64,000 nt of DNA from Clostridiales bacterium (GCA_003524095.1 DOEE01000003.1:361004-425003), one strand, 5' to 3'; positions 53,894-63,314 are shown, numbered from the stretch's first letter. Numbers and translations: made by a program. The notes: generated from the letters alone by a model not told the origin.

Positions 53894-54935
53894 TTTTAAG
53901 TGTGTTTTGTGTGCTTTGGAATTTTTTGAGAGCGATATGCCAATTTATTCAATATATGATGAAAATTTCAATTTGCTATTTGAAAGAGACGAAGTAGAAA
54001 TTGGCGATAGTTATATGTCTAATGACTTTAAATATTATGAAATTATTTATCTAGATAAGGAAAGTCACAAGGGTATTGCTAAATTTGTAAGAAATGTTGA
54101 AAAACCCAAAATCGAAAAATCTTATTTGCCTGCACCTATCAAAATTGAAAAACGTACTATTTGTATGTACATGACTCATAATGACGAAAGTTATGTTCCT
54201 AGCGATGGTGTGGATAGTGTGTATGGAAATGGTGGTATAAAAGATGTTGCTTTGGCACTCAAAAGTGAGTTGGAAAAGAATATGATTAATGTCTACCTTG
54301 ATGATACATTGCATATTCCTCACGATAGTCAGGCCTATAGTCGTAGTTTAAAAACCGCCAAAAATTTGATTTCTAAATATAGTCCAGATGCCATTTTTGA
54401 TATACATAGAGATGGTGCAAGTCGTAAGTATTATGTTTCTAATATTAATGGCAAGGAACATGGGAGAGTGCGAATAGTTGTGGGCAAGGCAAATCCAAAC
54501 ATGAAACTTAACGAGGAATTTGCTACATATCTTATGGCTGTTGGGAATGAACTTTATCCATGGCTTTTTACAGATATTTATTATGCAAGAGGACATTATA
54601 ATCAAGAACTTAGTAGCAAGGCAATACTTTTCGAAATGGGGTCGCATTTGTGTGAGAAAGAGTTGCTTTTAAGTAGCATGAAGGAATTGTCTGAAGTTAT
54701 TACAACATCACTTTATAACACGACAATAAATAATTCTAGTGGCGAATTAACAATTAATGGAATTGAAGACAAAGAAAATAAGGTTATTAACAAGGTTTTG
54801 GAATCAAAAGAAAACAACAAAAGTGAATTGTTTGCAATATCAATAGTAATAATTCTTTCAGCGGGTGTTTGTGTATCAACTTTCTTTGTGTTTTACAAAA
54901 ATTTAAAGAATAAAAAAGTTGGTAACAAAAGATAA
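53832..54935 (+). CDS. spoIIP: Stage II sporulation protein P
   Basis: 367 residues. The N-terminal signal/anchor (about 4-28) is followed by the SpoIIP amidase/endopeptidase domain: CMYMTHNDESYVPSDG (family YHTHTSESY), LHIPHDSQAYSRSLKTAK, FDIHRDGASRKYY, KIVVGKANP-type RIVVGKANPNMKLNEE, and YNQELSSKAILFEMGSHL. A further C-terminal hydrophobic segment (about 335-355) is less usual. SpoIIP cuts septal peptidoglycan during engulfment, with SpoIID and SpoIIM, neither of which is in this window. Confidence 0.93.
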   Translation: MKKLAVIFSLLTVILVINLCNFKCVLCALEFFESDMPIYSIYDENFNLLFERDEVEIGDSYMSNDFKYYEIIYLDKESHKGIAKFVRNVEKPKIEKSYLPAPIKIEKRTICMYMTHNDESYVPSDGVDSVYGNGGIKDVALALKSELEKNMINVYLDDTLHIPHDSQAYSRSLKTAKNLISKYSPDAIFDIHRDGASRKYYVSNINGKEHGRVRIVVGKANPNMKLNEEFATYLMAVGNELYPWLFTDIYYARGHYNQELSSKAILFEMGSHLCEKELLLSSMKELSEVITTSLYNTTINNSSGELTINGIEDKENKVINKVLESKENNKSELFAISIVIILSAGVCVSTFFVFYKNLKNKKVGNKR

Positions 54936-54939
54936 TCGG

Positions 54940-54963
54940 TCGGCAGTTTTTGCCGATTTTTTT
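54940..54963 (+). terminator. Terminator after spoIIP
   Basis: TCGGCA pairs with TGCCGA around GTTTT, followed by a T-tract. Confidence 0.85.
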
Positions 54964-55014
54964 GTTTTGACAAAGATATTGGAAATTTAATTGAATTTGT
55001 TTTCAAAAAAAGTA

Positions 55015-55207
55015 TTGTTTTTTTTGCACTTATGGTATACTCTATATGATAGTGAAAGTAGGTTATACCAATTCCACGTTGCTTTTGATAGCAACTACCA
55101 CGATATATCGTGAATACATAGATTGAAGACGTCGTCAGATTAAAACGGGGGACAACTTCGTTTAGTCTTTGATTATACTTATCTAAAAAGGAATAAGGAG
55201 AAACAAA
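55015..55207 (+). promoter_or_regulatory. Promoter and structured leader of der
   Basis: TTGTTT (55015-55020), 15-base spacer and TATACT (55036-55041) form a possible promoter. The roughly 160-base leader holds a GTTGC/GCAAC hairpin, a perfect CACGATATATCGTG palindrome, and an ACGTCGTC...GGGGGAC segment before the AAGGAG site. I do not recognise a known riboswitch class. Confidence 0.5.
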
Positions 55208-56536
55208 ATGCGAAAACCATTAGTTGCTTTGATAGGCAGACCAAATGTTGGAAAAAGTACGTTTTTCAACACAATTTGTGGCAGACGTATTAGTATTGTA
55301 AAAGATTTGCCAGGGGTTACTCGGGATAGAATTTATGGTGATGCCGAATGGTGTGGCTATGCTTTTTCTATTGTCGATACTGGTGGCTTGGATATCAAAA
55401 ATAAGGACGAATTTCAAAATAATATAACTCGTCAAGCAGAAATTGCTGTTGAACTTGCCGATGTGGTTATCTTTATGGTTGATGGAAAGGAAGGGTTAGT
55501 GCCTGATGACTATGACGTTGCAAATTTCTTGAGAAAATACAATGTTCCAGTTGTCCTAGTTGTTAACAAATTAGATAATAATCAAGTGGAAAATACATAT
55601 GAATTTTATTCATTAGGATTAGGCGAGCCTTTTGCTTGTAGTGCGGAAAATAATAAGGGTTTAGGGGATATTTTGGACGAGTGTGTTCAATATTTTAAGA
55701 CTAAGATTTCTGCCGAAGAAGATGCCAAAAAGATTAAGATTGCAGTTGTTGGAAAGCCTAACGCTGGCAAAAGTTCGATTATTAATAAATTACTTGGGGA
55801 AAATCGAGTTATGGTTAGTTCGGTTGCAGGAACGACAAGAGATGCAATTGATACTCCGTTTAATTATAATGGAAAAGAATATTTGCTAATAGATACAGCT
55901 GGAATTAGACGAAAAAGGTCCGTTCCTAACGAGAGTGTAGAACTTTATAGTGTTCTTAGGGCTTTTGATGCTATTAGAAGAGCAGATGTTGTTTTGTTGG
56001 TTGTTGATGCAAGTAGTGGACTGTCCGAACAAGATACACGAATTGCCGGATTTATTCACGAGGAAGGAAAACCTAGTGTTGTTGTTATGAACAAGTGGGA
56101 CTTGATTGAAAAAGACTCATATTCTATGAATAAATTTAATGATGATTTAAATGAAGACCTTAAATTTATGAGTTATTTTGTGCCAGTGTATGTTTCGGCT
56201 TTGACTGGTCAAAGACTAAATAAAATTATGGAAAATGTCGAACAAGTTTATGCCAAATCTAATTTTAGAATTGGTACAAGCATGCTTAACGAAATAATTA
56301 CTAATGCAGTTGCTGTTAATGAACCACCAATCCAAAAGGGAAAGAGATGCAAAATTTATTACATGACTCAGGCAGACGTCGCCCCTCCAACCTTTATTGT
56401 CTTTGTTAATGACAAGGAACTTATGCATTTTTCATATTTGAGATATTTGGAAAATTGCATTCGTAATGCGGTTGATTTCAAAGGCACTCCAATCAAAATA
56501 ATTCTTAGAAGTAAATCTGACAAGGAGAATAATTAA
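55208..56536 (+). CDS. der: Ribosome-biogenesis GTPase Der (EngA)
   Basis: 442 residues. It has two GTPase domains in tandem: the first with GRPNVGKST (about 10-18), DTGG and NKLD; the second with GKPNAGKSS (about 183-191), DTAG and NKWD; and a C-terminal KH-like domain (about 355-440). It is needed for 50S subunit maturation. AAGGAG precedes the ATG. Its stop overlaps the plsY start by one base (TAATG), an arrangement seen in other clostridia. Confidence 0.98.
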   Translation: MRKPLVALIGRPNVGKSTFFNTICGRRISIVKDLPGVTRDRIYGDAEWCGYAFSIVDTGGLDIKNKDEFQNNITRQAEIAVELADVVIFMVDGKEGLVPDDYDVANFLRKYNVPVVLVVNKLDNNQVENTYEFYSLGLGEPFACSAENNKGLGDILDECVQYFKTKISAEEDAKKIKIAVVGKPNAGKSSIINKLLGENRVMVSSVAGTTRDAIDTPFNYNGKEYLLIDTAGIRRKRSVPNESVELYSVLRAFDAIRRADVVLLVVDASSGLSEQDTRIAGFIHEEGKPSVVVMNKWDLIEKDSYSMNKFNDDLNEDLKFMSYFVPVYVSALTGQRLNKIMENVEQVYAKSNFRIGTSMLNEIITNAVAVNEPPIQKGKRCKIYYMTQADVAPPTFIVFVNDKELMHFSYLRYLENCIRNAVDFKGTPIKIILRSKSDKENN

Positions 56537-57435
56537 TGGAAATTAGAGAAATTTTAATATTTATAGCTTCTTGTATTTTAAGTTATATTTTGGGCGGAAT
56601 TAGTGTAGCTAGAATGATAACCAAAAAAAGTAAAAACGATATTTCAGCATCTGGTAGTGGTAATCCCGGAACTATGAACATGCTAAGAACTCGTGGTCTG
56701 GCTATGGGGCTATTTACATTGTTATGTGATGCTCTCAAAGGTGCTATTCCCGCTTTATTTGGTTATTTGTATTTTGGACACTTTGCAAATTCACAAATGG
56801 CATATATAGCATTGTATTCATTCGGGCTTTGTGCAGTACTTGGGCATATTTTTCCAATTTTTTCAAAGTTCAAGGGCGGAAAGGGGATTGCAACCACATT
56901 TGGTGTGTTTATGATTGCAGACCCAATTTGTACAGTAATTTTGTTTGGAATTTTGTTTTTGACATTGTATTTTATTAAAATTGGCAGTCTTGTTAGTCTA
57001 CTATTTATTACAATTGAAGCAATTGTCCAGTTATTTAGAAATGTTATGGATGGAAACTGGATAGCCAAAATTATTATGTGGGTTATTGTAATAATTGATG
57101 TTTGGTGTCATAGGCAAAATATATTAAGACTAATTGAAAATAGAGAAAATCCTGCAGACTTGCAAGAAGGTTTGAAAAAAGATATAGCAAAAATTCAAAA
57201 TAAAAGAGAAAAGAAACTCGAAAAAAATGCTATAAAAATGGATAAACTAGAAAATAAATTTAATAAAAAAATTGTTAAAAAAGAAACTAAAATTAATAAT
57301 AAGATAGAAAAAATTAATCAAAAACAATATAAAATTGCGGATAATAATAAAATTTCTAAGGTTACTAGCAAAAAAGACAAAACTAATAATATCAATGACT
57401 GCTTAAATAATCAAAACGAACAAGATAGTCATTAA
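56536..57435 (+). CDS. plsY: Acyl-phosphate:glycerol-3-phosphate acyltransferase with a Lys/Asn-rich tail
   Basis: Membrane enzyme making lysophosphatidate. Residues 1-200 are a complete PlsY: five hydrophobic segments, GSGNPGTMNMLRTRG (motif 1), GHIFPIFSKFKGGKGIAT (motif 2) and a final HRQNILRL. The remaining roughly 100 residues form a hydrophilic Lys/Asn/Ile-rich coiled-coil-like tail on the cytoplasmic side that normal PlsY (about 200 residues) lacks. It is translationally coupled to der. Confidence 0.93.
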   Translation: MEIREILIFIASCILSYILGGISVARMITKKSKNDISASGSGNPGTMNMLRTRGLAMGLFTLLCDALKGAIPALFGYLYFGHFANSQMAYIALYSFGLCAVLGHIFPIFSKFKGGKGIATTFGVFMIADPICTVILFGILFLTLYFIKIGSLVSLLFITIEAIVQLFRNVMDGNWIAKIIMWVIVIIDVWCHRQNILRLIENRENPADLQEGLKKDIAKIQNKREKKLEKNAIKMDKLENKFNKKIVKKETKINNKIEKINQKQYKIADNNKISKVTSKKDKTNNINDCLNNQNEQDSH

Positions 57436-57448
57436 AATTGAATTGATA

Positions 57449-57498
57449 AAAAAAACCTATAAAATGAGTTGAGACTTCAAAACTTTATAGGGTTTTTT
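57449..57498. terminator. Terminator between plsY and the convergent glycosyltransferase
   Basis: AAAAAACCTATAAA pairs with TTTATAGGGTTTTTT (one G bulge), followed by T residues. Confidence 0.85.
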
Positions 57499-57538
57499 TA
57501 TTTGTTAATAATTATGGCTATTTATAATTTAATAATTA

Positions 57539-58810
57539 TTACTTTTTGTCTATCTTTGTAACAGAATGAACAATAGGTGTCCATTCAACTTGTTTTTTGG
57601 ATATTGACATAAAGAATATTGGAATATACATAAACATAAAGAATGGATTGGCAAGACAGCAAATAAAGGCATTTTTATGTGTTAGATTAATTCGTTTGCG
57701 TTCGGCTGAAATCATAAGAGCGGTGTAGAGAACTAGGAAGATGTATATGGCGACAGCCGAAACTCCACAAGCCATTAATGACCTAATTGCCAAAGGTTCT
57801 TTTAGACAAAATCCAATAATTGAGAGAATGAATGTGTATATCGTATATCCAATGATTGTTATAAGCATTGTGGCAATTGGAAGTATGCTTAGTGCAAATT
57901 CAGTTTTGTTGAATTTATTACCCTTTTGGATAATTGCACTTTTTATTAATTCTTTGGTGTATTTTTTGTCACTTTGTGAATGTCCCTTGACCCAACGTAA
58001 ACGCTGATTCCAACTTGTTCTCAAACTAGTTGGTTGTTCATCAAAAAATTCGGCATACTCGTTATAAGTTGAATTAATGTTGTTAAGTGCAGAAAACAGA
58101 GTTAATTCATAATCTTCGGTTAGAGTATAAAATTTCCAACCGCCAATCTTTTTGATTTCATCAAAGTCGATATAAAAACCAGTTCCACTCAAAATTACAT
58201 TTCTATTAAACTTTGCACGACATTTATTGTGAAAAGTATTTATCATTGAAAATGTTAATGCCGAGCATGAAGCAATCCACCCATCGTTCCAATTTTTTGA
58301 ATTACGATAACCTAGTGCAATTTTGTAACCAGCATCATAACTTTTGTTCATTTCTTCAATAAATGTAGGGGACAAGATATTGTCAGCATCAAATATAAAG
58401 ATTGCGTCATATTCTTTGTTCTCTTTGAAAATCTTTTGAATACATTCATCTAAGGCATAACCTTTGCCTTTGAGTTCTAGGTGTTCTCTTACAAACACAT
58501 TTGTGTTTTTGTAGTTCTTGGCAATTTGACAAGTCGGGTCGTCAGGTTTTTCTACTATAACATAAGTTTCAAGCAAATCTTGGTTATATGTTTGATTTTT
58601 GATAGAGTTAAGTAGTCCATCGATTACTTTGCTTTCGTTTCTGGCAGGGATTAAAATTGCAAACCTATGTTCTTTGCTAGCATCTGGCAATTTTTTGCTC
58701 GGAAATAATCCAACTATGTGATAGATTATTTTGTTTACTAACAAAAGTACACTAAATCCCAAACAAACATAAAAAACAATATTTCCAATATGAAAAAAAT
58801 TATAATACAT
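57539..58810 (-). CDS. Membrane glycosyltransferase, family 2
   Basis: 423 residues. An N-terminal TM (about 8-30) precedes the GT-A domain: FAILIPARNESKVIDGLLNS, a DAD metal motif (FIFDADN), a TED motif (TLTEDYE) and the QRLRW loop typical of processive cellulose/hyaluronan-synthase-like enzymes. Three or four C-terminal TM segments follow. It probably makes or exports a cell-surface polysaccharide; the product is unknown. GGGAG precedes the ATG. Confidence 0.9.
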   Translation of the reverse strand: MYYNFFHIGNIVFYVCLGFSVLLLVNKIIYHIVGLFPSKKLPDASKEHRFAILIPARNESKVIDGLLNSIKNQTYNQDLLETYVIVEKPDDPTCQIAKNYKNTNVFVREHLELKGKGYALDECIQKIFKENKEYDAIFIFDADNILSPTFIEEMNKSYDAGYKIALGYRNSKNWNDGWIASCSALTFSMINTFHNKCRAKFNRNVILSGTGFYIDFDEIKKIGGWKFYTLTEDYELTLFSALNNINSTYNEYAEFFDEQPTSLRTSWNQRLRWVKGHSQSDKKYTKELIKSAIIQKGNKFNKTEFALSILPIATMLITIIGYTIYTFILSIIGFCLKEPLAIRSLMACGVSAVAIYIFLVLYTALMISAERKRINLTHKNAFICCLANPFFMFMYIPIFFMSISKKQVEWTPIVHSVTKIDKK

Positions 58811-58974
58811 AATGTACTCCCAATTTAATCAATTATATCTAAAGTTATTCAATTATATCAAAAAAAATTGTATTTAAAAACATTTTTTTGATTCTTTTGT
58901 TTAAAATCTCTATTTTGTTGATTAAATCAATCAAATTGTATTGTATTTTGAAAAAAATTAATTATCCGACACTA

Positions 58975-59003
58975 GCATATCTTAAAATTTGTCTTCATAT
59001 AAT
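58975..59003 (+). promoter_or_regulatory. SigE-type sporulation promoter of spoIVA
   Basis: GCATATC (58975-58981), 14-base spacer, CATATAAT (58996-59003). This is close to the SigE consensus and 63 bases before the spoIVA start. SigE control is established for spoIVA in Bacillus; here it is inferred. Confidence 0.6.
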
Positions 59004-59065
59004 TTATAAACTCATGTTAATCAAAACAATTTTTGCTTTGAGTTTAAAAGTTTTCGGAGGATTTT

Positions 59066-60544
59066 ATGAGCGAATATAATATATACAAAGATATTGCCGA
59101 AAGAACAAATGGCGATATTTATATAGGTGTTGTGGGTCCAGTTAGAACGGGAAAATCAACATTTATAACCAAAGTTATGGAAAAACTTGTTCTTCCAAAT
59201 ATAGCAGAAGGATATAGTAAGGAAAGAACTATAGATGAAATGCCACAAAGTGGAGATGGAAAGTCCATTATGACAACCCAACCAAAATTTATTCCTAGTC
59301 AGGCAGTCGGTGTAAGTCTTGACAAAGATGTAAATTTTAAGGTTAGACTTATTGATTGCGTCGGTTATTTGGTGGAAGGTGCATTAGGTCACGAAGAAAA
59401 TTCTCATCCAAGAATGGTTTCGACACCTTGGGATGAGAATGACATTCCATTTGAAAAAGCGGCTGAAATTGGCACAAACAAAGTAATTACGGAACATTCT
59501 ACAGTTGCAATTATGGTAACGACTGACGGAAGTATTACTGATTTGGACAGAGATAGTTACATCAAAGCCGAAGAAAAAGTTATAAGCGAACTAAAAAATT
59601 GCCAAAAACCTTTTGTAATAGTACTAAATTCTACTCATCCTAAGAATATAGAAACTATTAATCTAGCCAAGTCACTTTCTAATAAATATAAAACCAAAGT
59701 TCTTCCTTTGAATGTAGATAATATGGAAGATAATGACCTAAATGAAGTTTTTGAAGGAATATTGCATGAATTTCCAGTTAAAAAAGTGGCAATTAAGTTC
59801 CCAGACTGGCTTCAAATTTTGGATTATACAAGCGATATTATCAAAAACATAATAGAAAATGTAAAATCAATAATCGATTCATTTGACAAGGTTGACGAAC
59901 TTCCAGAAACAGTATCTCTTGGGGAAAATTCGGGAGATTTTGAGCCTGAAATTGCCAAGTCTCTTGATTTAGGACAAGGAAAACTCACACTTACATTTAC
60001 TCCTAAATCTGACCTTTATTATAGAGTTCTTAGTGGCGAATGTGGTCAAGATATCAAAGACGAATTCCATTTGATTTCATATATCAAACAACTTAGTGTT
60101 GCCAAGGTTCAATATGACAAATTCAAAGATGCAATTGAGCAAGTCAAAGAAAATGGCTATGGTGTTGTTCATCCAGACCCAAGTGACTTAACTTTGGAAG
60201 AACCAAAAATGTATAAATCTGGCGGTAAATATGGTGTAAAACTAAGAGCAAGTGCTCCAAGTTTACATATTATGCAAGTAGATATCCAAACCGAAGTTAA
60301 TTCCATGGTCGGCAATGAGCAACAATCAGAAGAACTTGTTAAATCACTTATGGAACAATTCGAGAGTGACCCAAAAGAAATGTGGGAAACCAAGGTCTTT
60401 GGCAGAAGTCTATACTCGCTTGTTAATGACGACTTACAAAACAAGTTGCATGTAATGCCACAAGAAGTTCAACGAAAAATGCGTAGAACTTTGGGTCGTA
60501 TTGTAAATGAAGGTAAAGGCGGAGTTATTTGTATTTTGTTGTAA
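59066..60544 (+). CDS. spoIVA: Spore coat morphogenetic ATPase SpoIVA
   Basis: 492 residues, full length. The Walker A motif GPVRTGKST is at residues 24-32; LIDCVGYLVEGALGH and the conserved STPWDENDIPFEKAAEIGT region follow. The C-terminal end VICILL matches the hydrophobic membrane-targeting tail. SpoIVA polymerises on the forespore surface as the base of the coat. GGAGG lies 6 bases before the ATG. Confidence 0.98.
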   Translation: MSEYNIYKDIAERTNGDIYIGVVGPVRTGKSTFITKVMEKLVLPNIAEGYSKERTIDEMPQSGDGKSIMTTQPKFIPSQAVGVSLDKDVNFKVRLIDCVGYLVEGALGHEENSHPRMVSTPWDENDIPFEKAAEIGTNKVITEHSTVAIMVTTDGSITDLDRDSYIKAEEKVISELKNCQKPFVIVLNSTHPKNIETINLAKSLSNKYKTKVLPLNVDNMEDNDLNEVFEGILHEFPVKKVAIKFPDWLQILDYTSDIIKNIIENVKSIIDSFDKVDELPETVSLGENSGDFEPEIAKSLDLGQGKLTLTFTPKSDLYYRVLSGECGQDIKDEFHLISYIKQLSVAKVQYDKFKDAIEQVKENGYGVVHPDPSDLTLEEPKMYKSGGKYGVKLRASAPSLHIMQVDIQTEVNSMVGNEQQSEELVKSLMEQFESDPKEMWETKVFGRSLYSLVNDDLQNKLHVMPQEVQRKMRRTLGRIVNEGKGGVICILL

Positions 60545-60727
60545 ACATAATCTTTTTCGGAATGGCAAAAAGTAAATAATGCAACGATGCTTATAGTATT
60601 TTAAAAAAAATTTTGTTATGCCTTGTAGTTGCAAATAAGTACTACAATTAAAGTCATGGTTAGCGGTTAAAAAAATTATTTAAATATTTGTTTTAAACTA
60701 ATAACAATTTAAATATAATCACTAAAA

Positions 60728-60785
60728 AACCCAAACAACTATCCAAGTAAAATAGTGGATTTGAAGATGTTTGGGTTATTTTTGT
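60728..60785. terminator. Bidirectional terminator after spoIVA
   Basis: AACCCAAACA pairs with TGTTTGGGTT around a 30-base loop holding smaller pairings, followed by T residues. Confidence 0.75.
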
Positions 60786-60802
60786 TGTATATCAAATACA
60801 AA

Positions 60803-61693
60803 TTAATATTTTTGGCGATTTCCAGTAATTCTTGGAAGATTTTCCAAAGGTTGATGAGAACACGAAATTGGAACTGTTGCAATGGTATCTTGTGGAGTAA
60901 CTCTTTCGCAAGAAACAATATTTAGCATGTTGTTAGGCTTTACATAATTATTTTTAAGTTTTTCATAGGTTGTAACTATACATTCCAAACTTCCGTCTTG
61001 AAGTTCTTGACCACGTGGAGACTGTTTGATTATCTTAGGAGTAACACAGAGTAATCCGGATATAAATGGTGTTCTAAACTCAGCATCTCCTGGAACTACA
61101 GATTTTGCAATCTCGCCAAGTCTAGGACAATTTTCGGTTTGGTCAGTGTATTCTACTAGTGGCTTGGTTGTGCCAAGCAATGCAACTGGCATTAGTCCAA
61201 ATTTTTCCTTGGCAGGATAAACGTTGTCTCGCATATAATCAAAATACGTACAAAGAAGGTCAATATTAGCATCTTTTTTTGTTATATATTTGAATAACTT
61301 TTCTTTGGCATCTTCGATATCTTGGGAGTTATCACAAAGTTCTTGAAGAGATGGAATAACAATGTTATCAATAACTATATTTCCTGATTTATTCAAATAT
61401 CCCATGCAAACAAACTCAATAGGGGTATCCTTTTTATTGTTTTCTAGCCTAAATGCAGACTTTTCTTGTGCTAAATTTCTAATCATATCTAGTACAAGTC
61501 CCGCATTTTTATTAAAGCAAAGTTTAACGGGTTGTCCATTCTTTTTTGTTGCAGTTTTGAGACATTGGTTTGGTATAGGCATATTAGTTCCAAAACCATA
61601 TGAACTAAATTTTTTGTCGCAAGACGTAAGTAAATGGCTAAGTTCGGGGTTGTTTCGACAACTGGAAATTACTCTTGAAATATTTGTAGCCAT
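60803..61693 (-). CDS. Hypothetical protein, 296 residues
   Basis: Not recognised. It is cytoplasmic by appearance, with nine or so cysteines, a hydrophobic strand/helix core around IEFVCMGYLNKSGNIVIDNIVI and a KFGLMPVALLGTTKP segment. The strand pattern recalls MPN/JAB-type folds, but no metal-binding H-x-H...S-x-x-D motif is seen. AAGGAG precedes the ATG. It lies alone, convergent with spoIVA. Confidence 0.6.
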   Translation of the reverse strand: MATNISRVISSCRNNPELSHLLTSCDKKFSSYGFGTNMPIPNQCLKTATKKNGQPVKLCFNKNAGLVLDMIRNLAQEKSAFRLENNKKDTPIEFVCMGYLNKSGNIVIDNIVIPSLQELCDNSQDIEDAKEKLFKYITKKDANIDLLCTYFDYMRDNVYPAKEKFGLMPVALLGTTKPLVEYTDQTENCPRLGEIAKSVVPGDAEFRTPFISGLLCVTPKIIKQSPRGQELQDGSLECIVTTYEKLKNNYVKPNNMLNIVSCERVTPQDTIATVPISCSHQPLENLPRITGNRQKY

Positions 61694-61830
61694 ATAAACT
61701 CCTTTTTAAATTCTTTTGTATTTATTTGTTAAAAATCTAAATTTGTATTAACATATTTACAAAACATGTATTTATTATATATATTTTAATATACAAATTG
61801 CAAAAAATCAATATATTTAGGAGAAAAAGA

Positions 61831-62304
61831 TTGAAAATAATAGTTTTTTCGGATAGTCATGGAAATGTTGATGGCATAAAAAAAGTATTTGAAACCCTTA
61901 AGTTTGATTATTTAGTTTTTCTTGGTGACGGTCTCAAAGATTTGAAAAACTATATTTATTTAGATAATGTTATGGCTGTATCTGGCAATTGTGACTATTT
62001 TTCTGATGAACCGATTGAAAGGCTTTTTAATGCAAATGGTGTGCTAATATTTATGACCCATGGACACAAATACTCGGCTAAGTCCGGAATAAATCAACTT
62101 AAGACAAAGGGTAGGGAAGAAAAAGCGGACATTGTTCTTTTTGGACATACTCATGTGCCTTTGATTGAGAAATTTGAAGATATAATAGTTGCTAACCCGG
62201 GAACATTCCAAAAAAGACCTAACGGAATTTGCCAAATGCTTGAAATAAACATAGATGACAACAAAAAAATCGACATAAAGCCGATTTATATTAATTTAAA
62301 TTAA
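61831..62304 (+). CDS. YfcE/MJ0936-family metallophosphoesterase
   Basis: 157 residues from TTG 61831 (TAGGAG, 8-base spacing; open to 61798). Metal ligands: D-x-H in FSDSHGN, GDG in FLGDGLKDL, GNCD in VSGNCDY, and the later THGH and FGHTHVP. Small members of this family are phosphodiesterases of unclear physiological substrate. The stop is immediately followed by the convergent gene's stop. Confidence 0.9.
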   Translation: MKIIVFSDSHGNVDGIKKVFETLKFDYLVFLGDGLKDLKNYIYLDNVMAVSGNCDYFSDEPIERLFNANGVLIFMTHGHKYSAKSGINQLKTKGREEKADIVLFGHTHVPLIEKFEDIIVANPGTFQKRPNGICQMLEINIDDNKKIDIKPIYINLN

Positions 62305-62580
62305 TTATTTGATTAGTTCGCTATCTTGATTATCAGCACATTCAGATGGATTGTGAATATTAGAAATACAAAGCATCGCCAAAGCCAACTGGTCCAAAGC
62401 ATTTTTTAGGTAATCGTCAGATTTATTAATGATTGCTAGTTCAGTTTCGTTAAAATTAAATGATTTGTCTAAATTTTTAAGCTGTGTTAATTCGTTGCGC
62501 AAACCTTGTAGACTTCTTTGTGCTGTGATTCCTTTCTTTCTGTAATTTTCTATCAAATAATCTTTTAAGTCTTTTGTCAT
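62305..62580 (-). CDS. Small helical hypothetical protein
   Basis: 91 residues, not recognised, predicted mostly helical (LKDYLIENYRKKGITAQRSL). GGGGGAAAA precedes the ATG. It is convergent with the phosphoesterase gene, with no intervening base. About 150 bases follow upstream before the tRNA cluster terminator, holding nothing else that I can assign. Confidence 0.55.
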   Translation of the reverse strand: MTKDLKDYLIENYRKKGITAQRSLQGLRNELTQLKNLDKSFNFNETELAIINKSDDYLKNALDQLALAMLCISNIHNPSECADNQDSELIK

Positions 62581-62732
62581 AATTTTCCCCCAATTTTTTC
62601 TTTGACTATTTTATCATATAAATTATCTAATTTCAATAGGTTTTAAAAAATATTTGCTTGATATTAGAAGGGGGGTCTGATTATGAAATAATCAATGTGC
62701 TGTTAAGCACTAAAGGACGCGAATAAAAAAAC

Positions 62733-62760
62733 AAAAAAGCACCATAAATGGTGCATTTTT
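62733..62760 (-). terminator. Terminator of the tRNA cluster
   Basis: TGCACCA-TTTA-TGGTGC-type hairpin with T residues on the minus strand, directly after tRNA-Leu(TAG). Confidence 0.85.
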
Positions 62761-62843
62761 TGGTGCGGATGAGAGGACTTGAACCCCCATGGTTTCCCGC
62801 CAGATCCTAAGTCTGGTGCGTCTGCCAATTTCGCCACATCCGC
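62761..62843 (-). tRNA. tRNA-Leu (TAG)
   Basis: An 83-base type II cloverleaf with anticodon TAG in a CTTAGGA loop, a long variable arm and encoded CCA. Last of six minus-strand tRNAs. Confidence 0.95.
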
Positions 62844-62846
62844 AAG

Positions 62847-62922
62847 TGGTGACCTATCCGCGATTCGAACGCGGGACACCATGATTAAAAGTCATGTGCT
62901 CTACCTACTGAGCTAATAGGCC
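62847..62922 (-). tRNA. tRNA-Lys (TTT)
   Basis: A 76-base cloverleaf, anticodon TTT, encoded CCA. Its first 19 bases plus 23 bases of upstream flank are repeated at 63075-63116. Confidence 0.95.
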
Positions 62923-63116
62923 ATATTAAGTTGTACGAGTTAAGGGAAATATATATAAACTATCAGTCAGAGTTGCGAGTGAGCGTAGGTAGAGTGAACT
63001 CTTCCGTCGACACCTAAAGTGTTTCCCGCTTTGGCTAATAACTTGCCACTGGCAAATTATTTAAACGCGTCGCGCCTACTGAGCTAATAGGCCATATTAA
63101 GTTGTACGAGTTAAGG
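62904..63116 (-). repeat. Tandem duplication of the tRNA-Lys 5' end and flank
   Basis: A 42-base perfect direct repeat (62904-62945 and 63075-63116, 171-base period). It contains the tRNA-Lys 5' end and its upstream flank. The 129 bases between hold a hairpin TTGCC-AGT-GGCAA, a GACAC/GTGTT pair and a CGTCGACA...GTGTTTCC segment that resembles part of the tRNA-Leu unit at 63910-63927. Confidence 0.85.
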
Positions 63117-63127
63117 AAAATTAATAT

Positions 63128-63202
63128 TGGCTGGGGTAGCAGGATTTGAACCTACGGATGCGAGAGTCAAAGTCTCGTGCCTTACCACTTGGCTATACCC
63201 CA
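63128..63202 (-). tRNA. tRNA-Gln (TTG)
   Basis: A 75-base cloverleaf, anticodon TTG, encoded CCA. Confidence 0.95.
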
Positions 63203-63215
63203 ATATAAAATTAAA

Positions 63216-63292
63216 TGGGGTGAATAGTGGGACTCGAACCCACGACTTCCAGAGCCACAATCTGGCGCTCTACCAACTGAACTATATCCACC
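63216..63292 (-). tRNA. tRNA-His (GTG)
   Basis: A 77-base cloverleaf, anticodon GTG, with the extra 5' G (G-1) opposite C73 that is characteristic of tRNA-His; CCA encoded. Confidence 0.95.
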
Positions 63293-63314
63293 ATATATTT
63301 ATAAAAAATAAATA

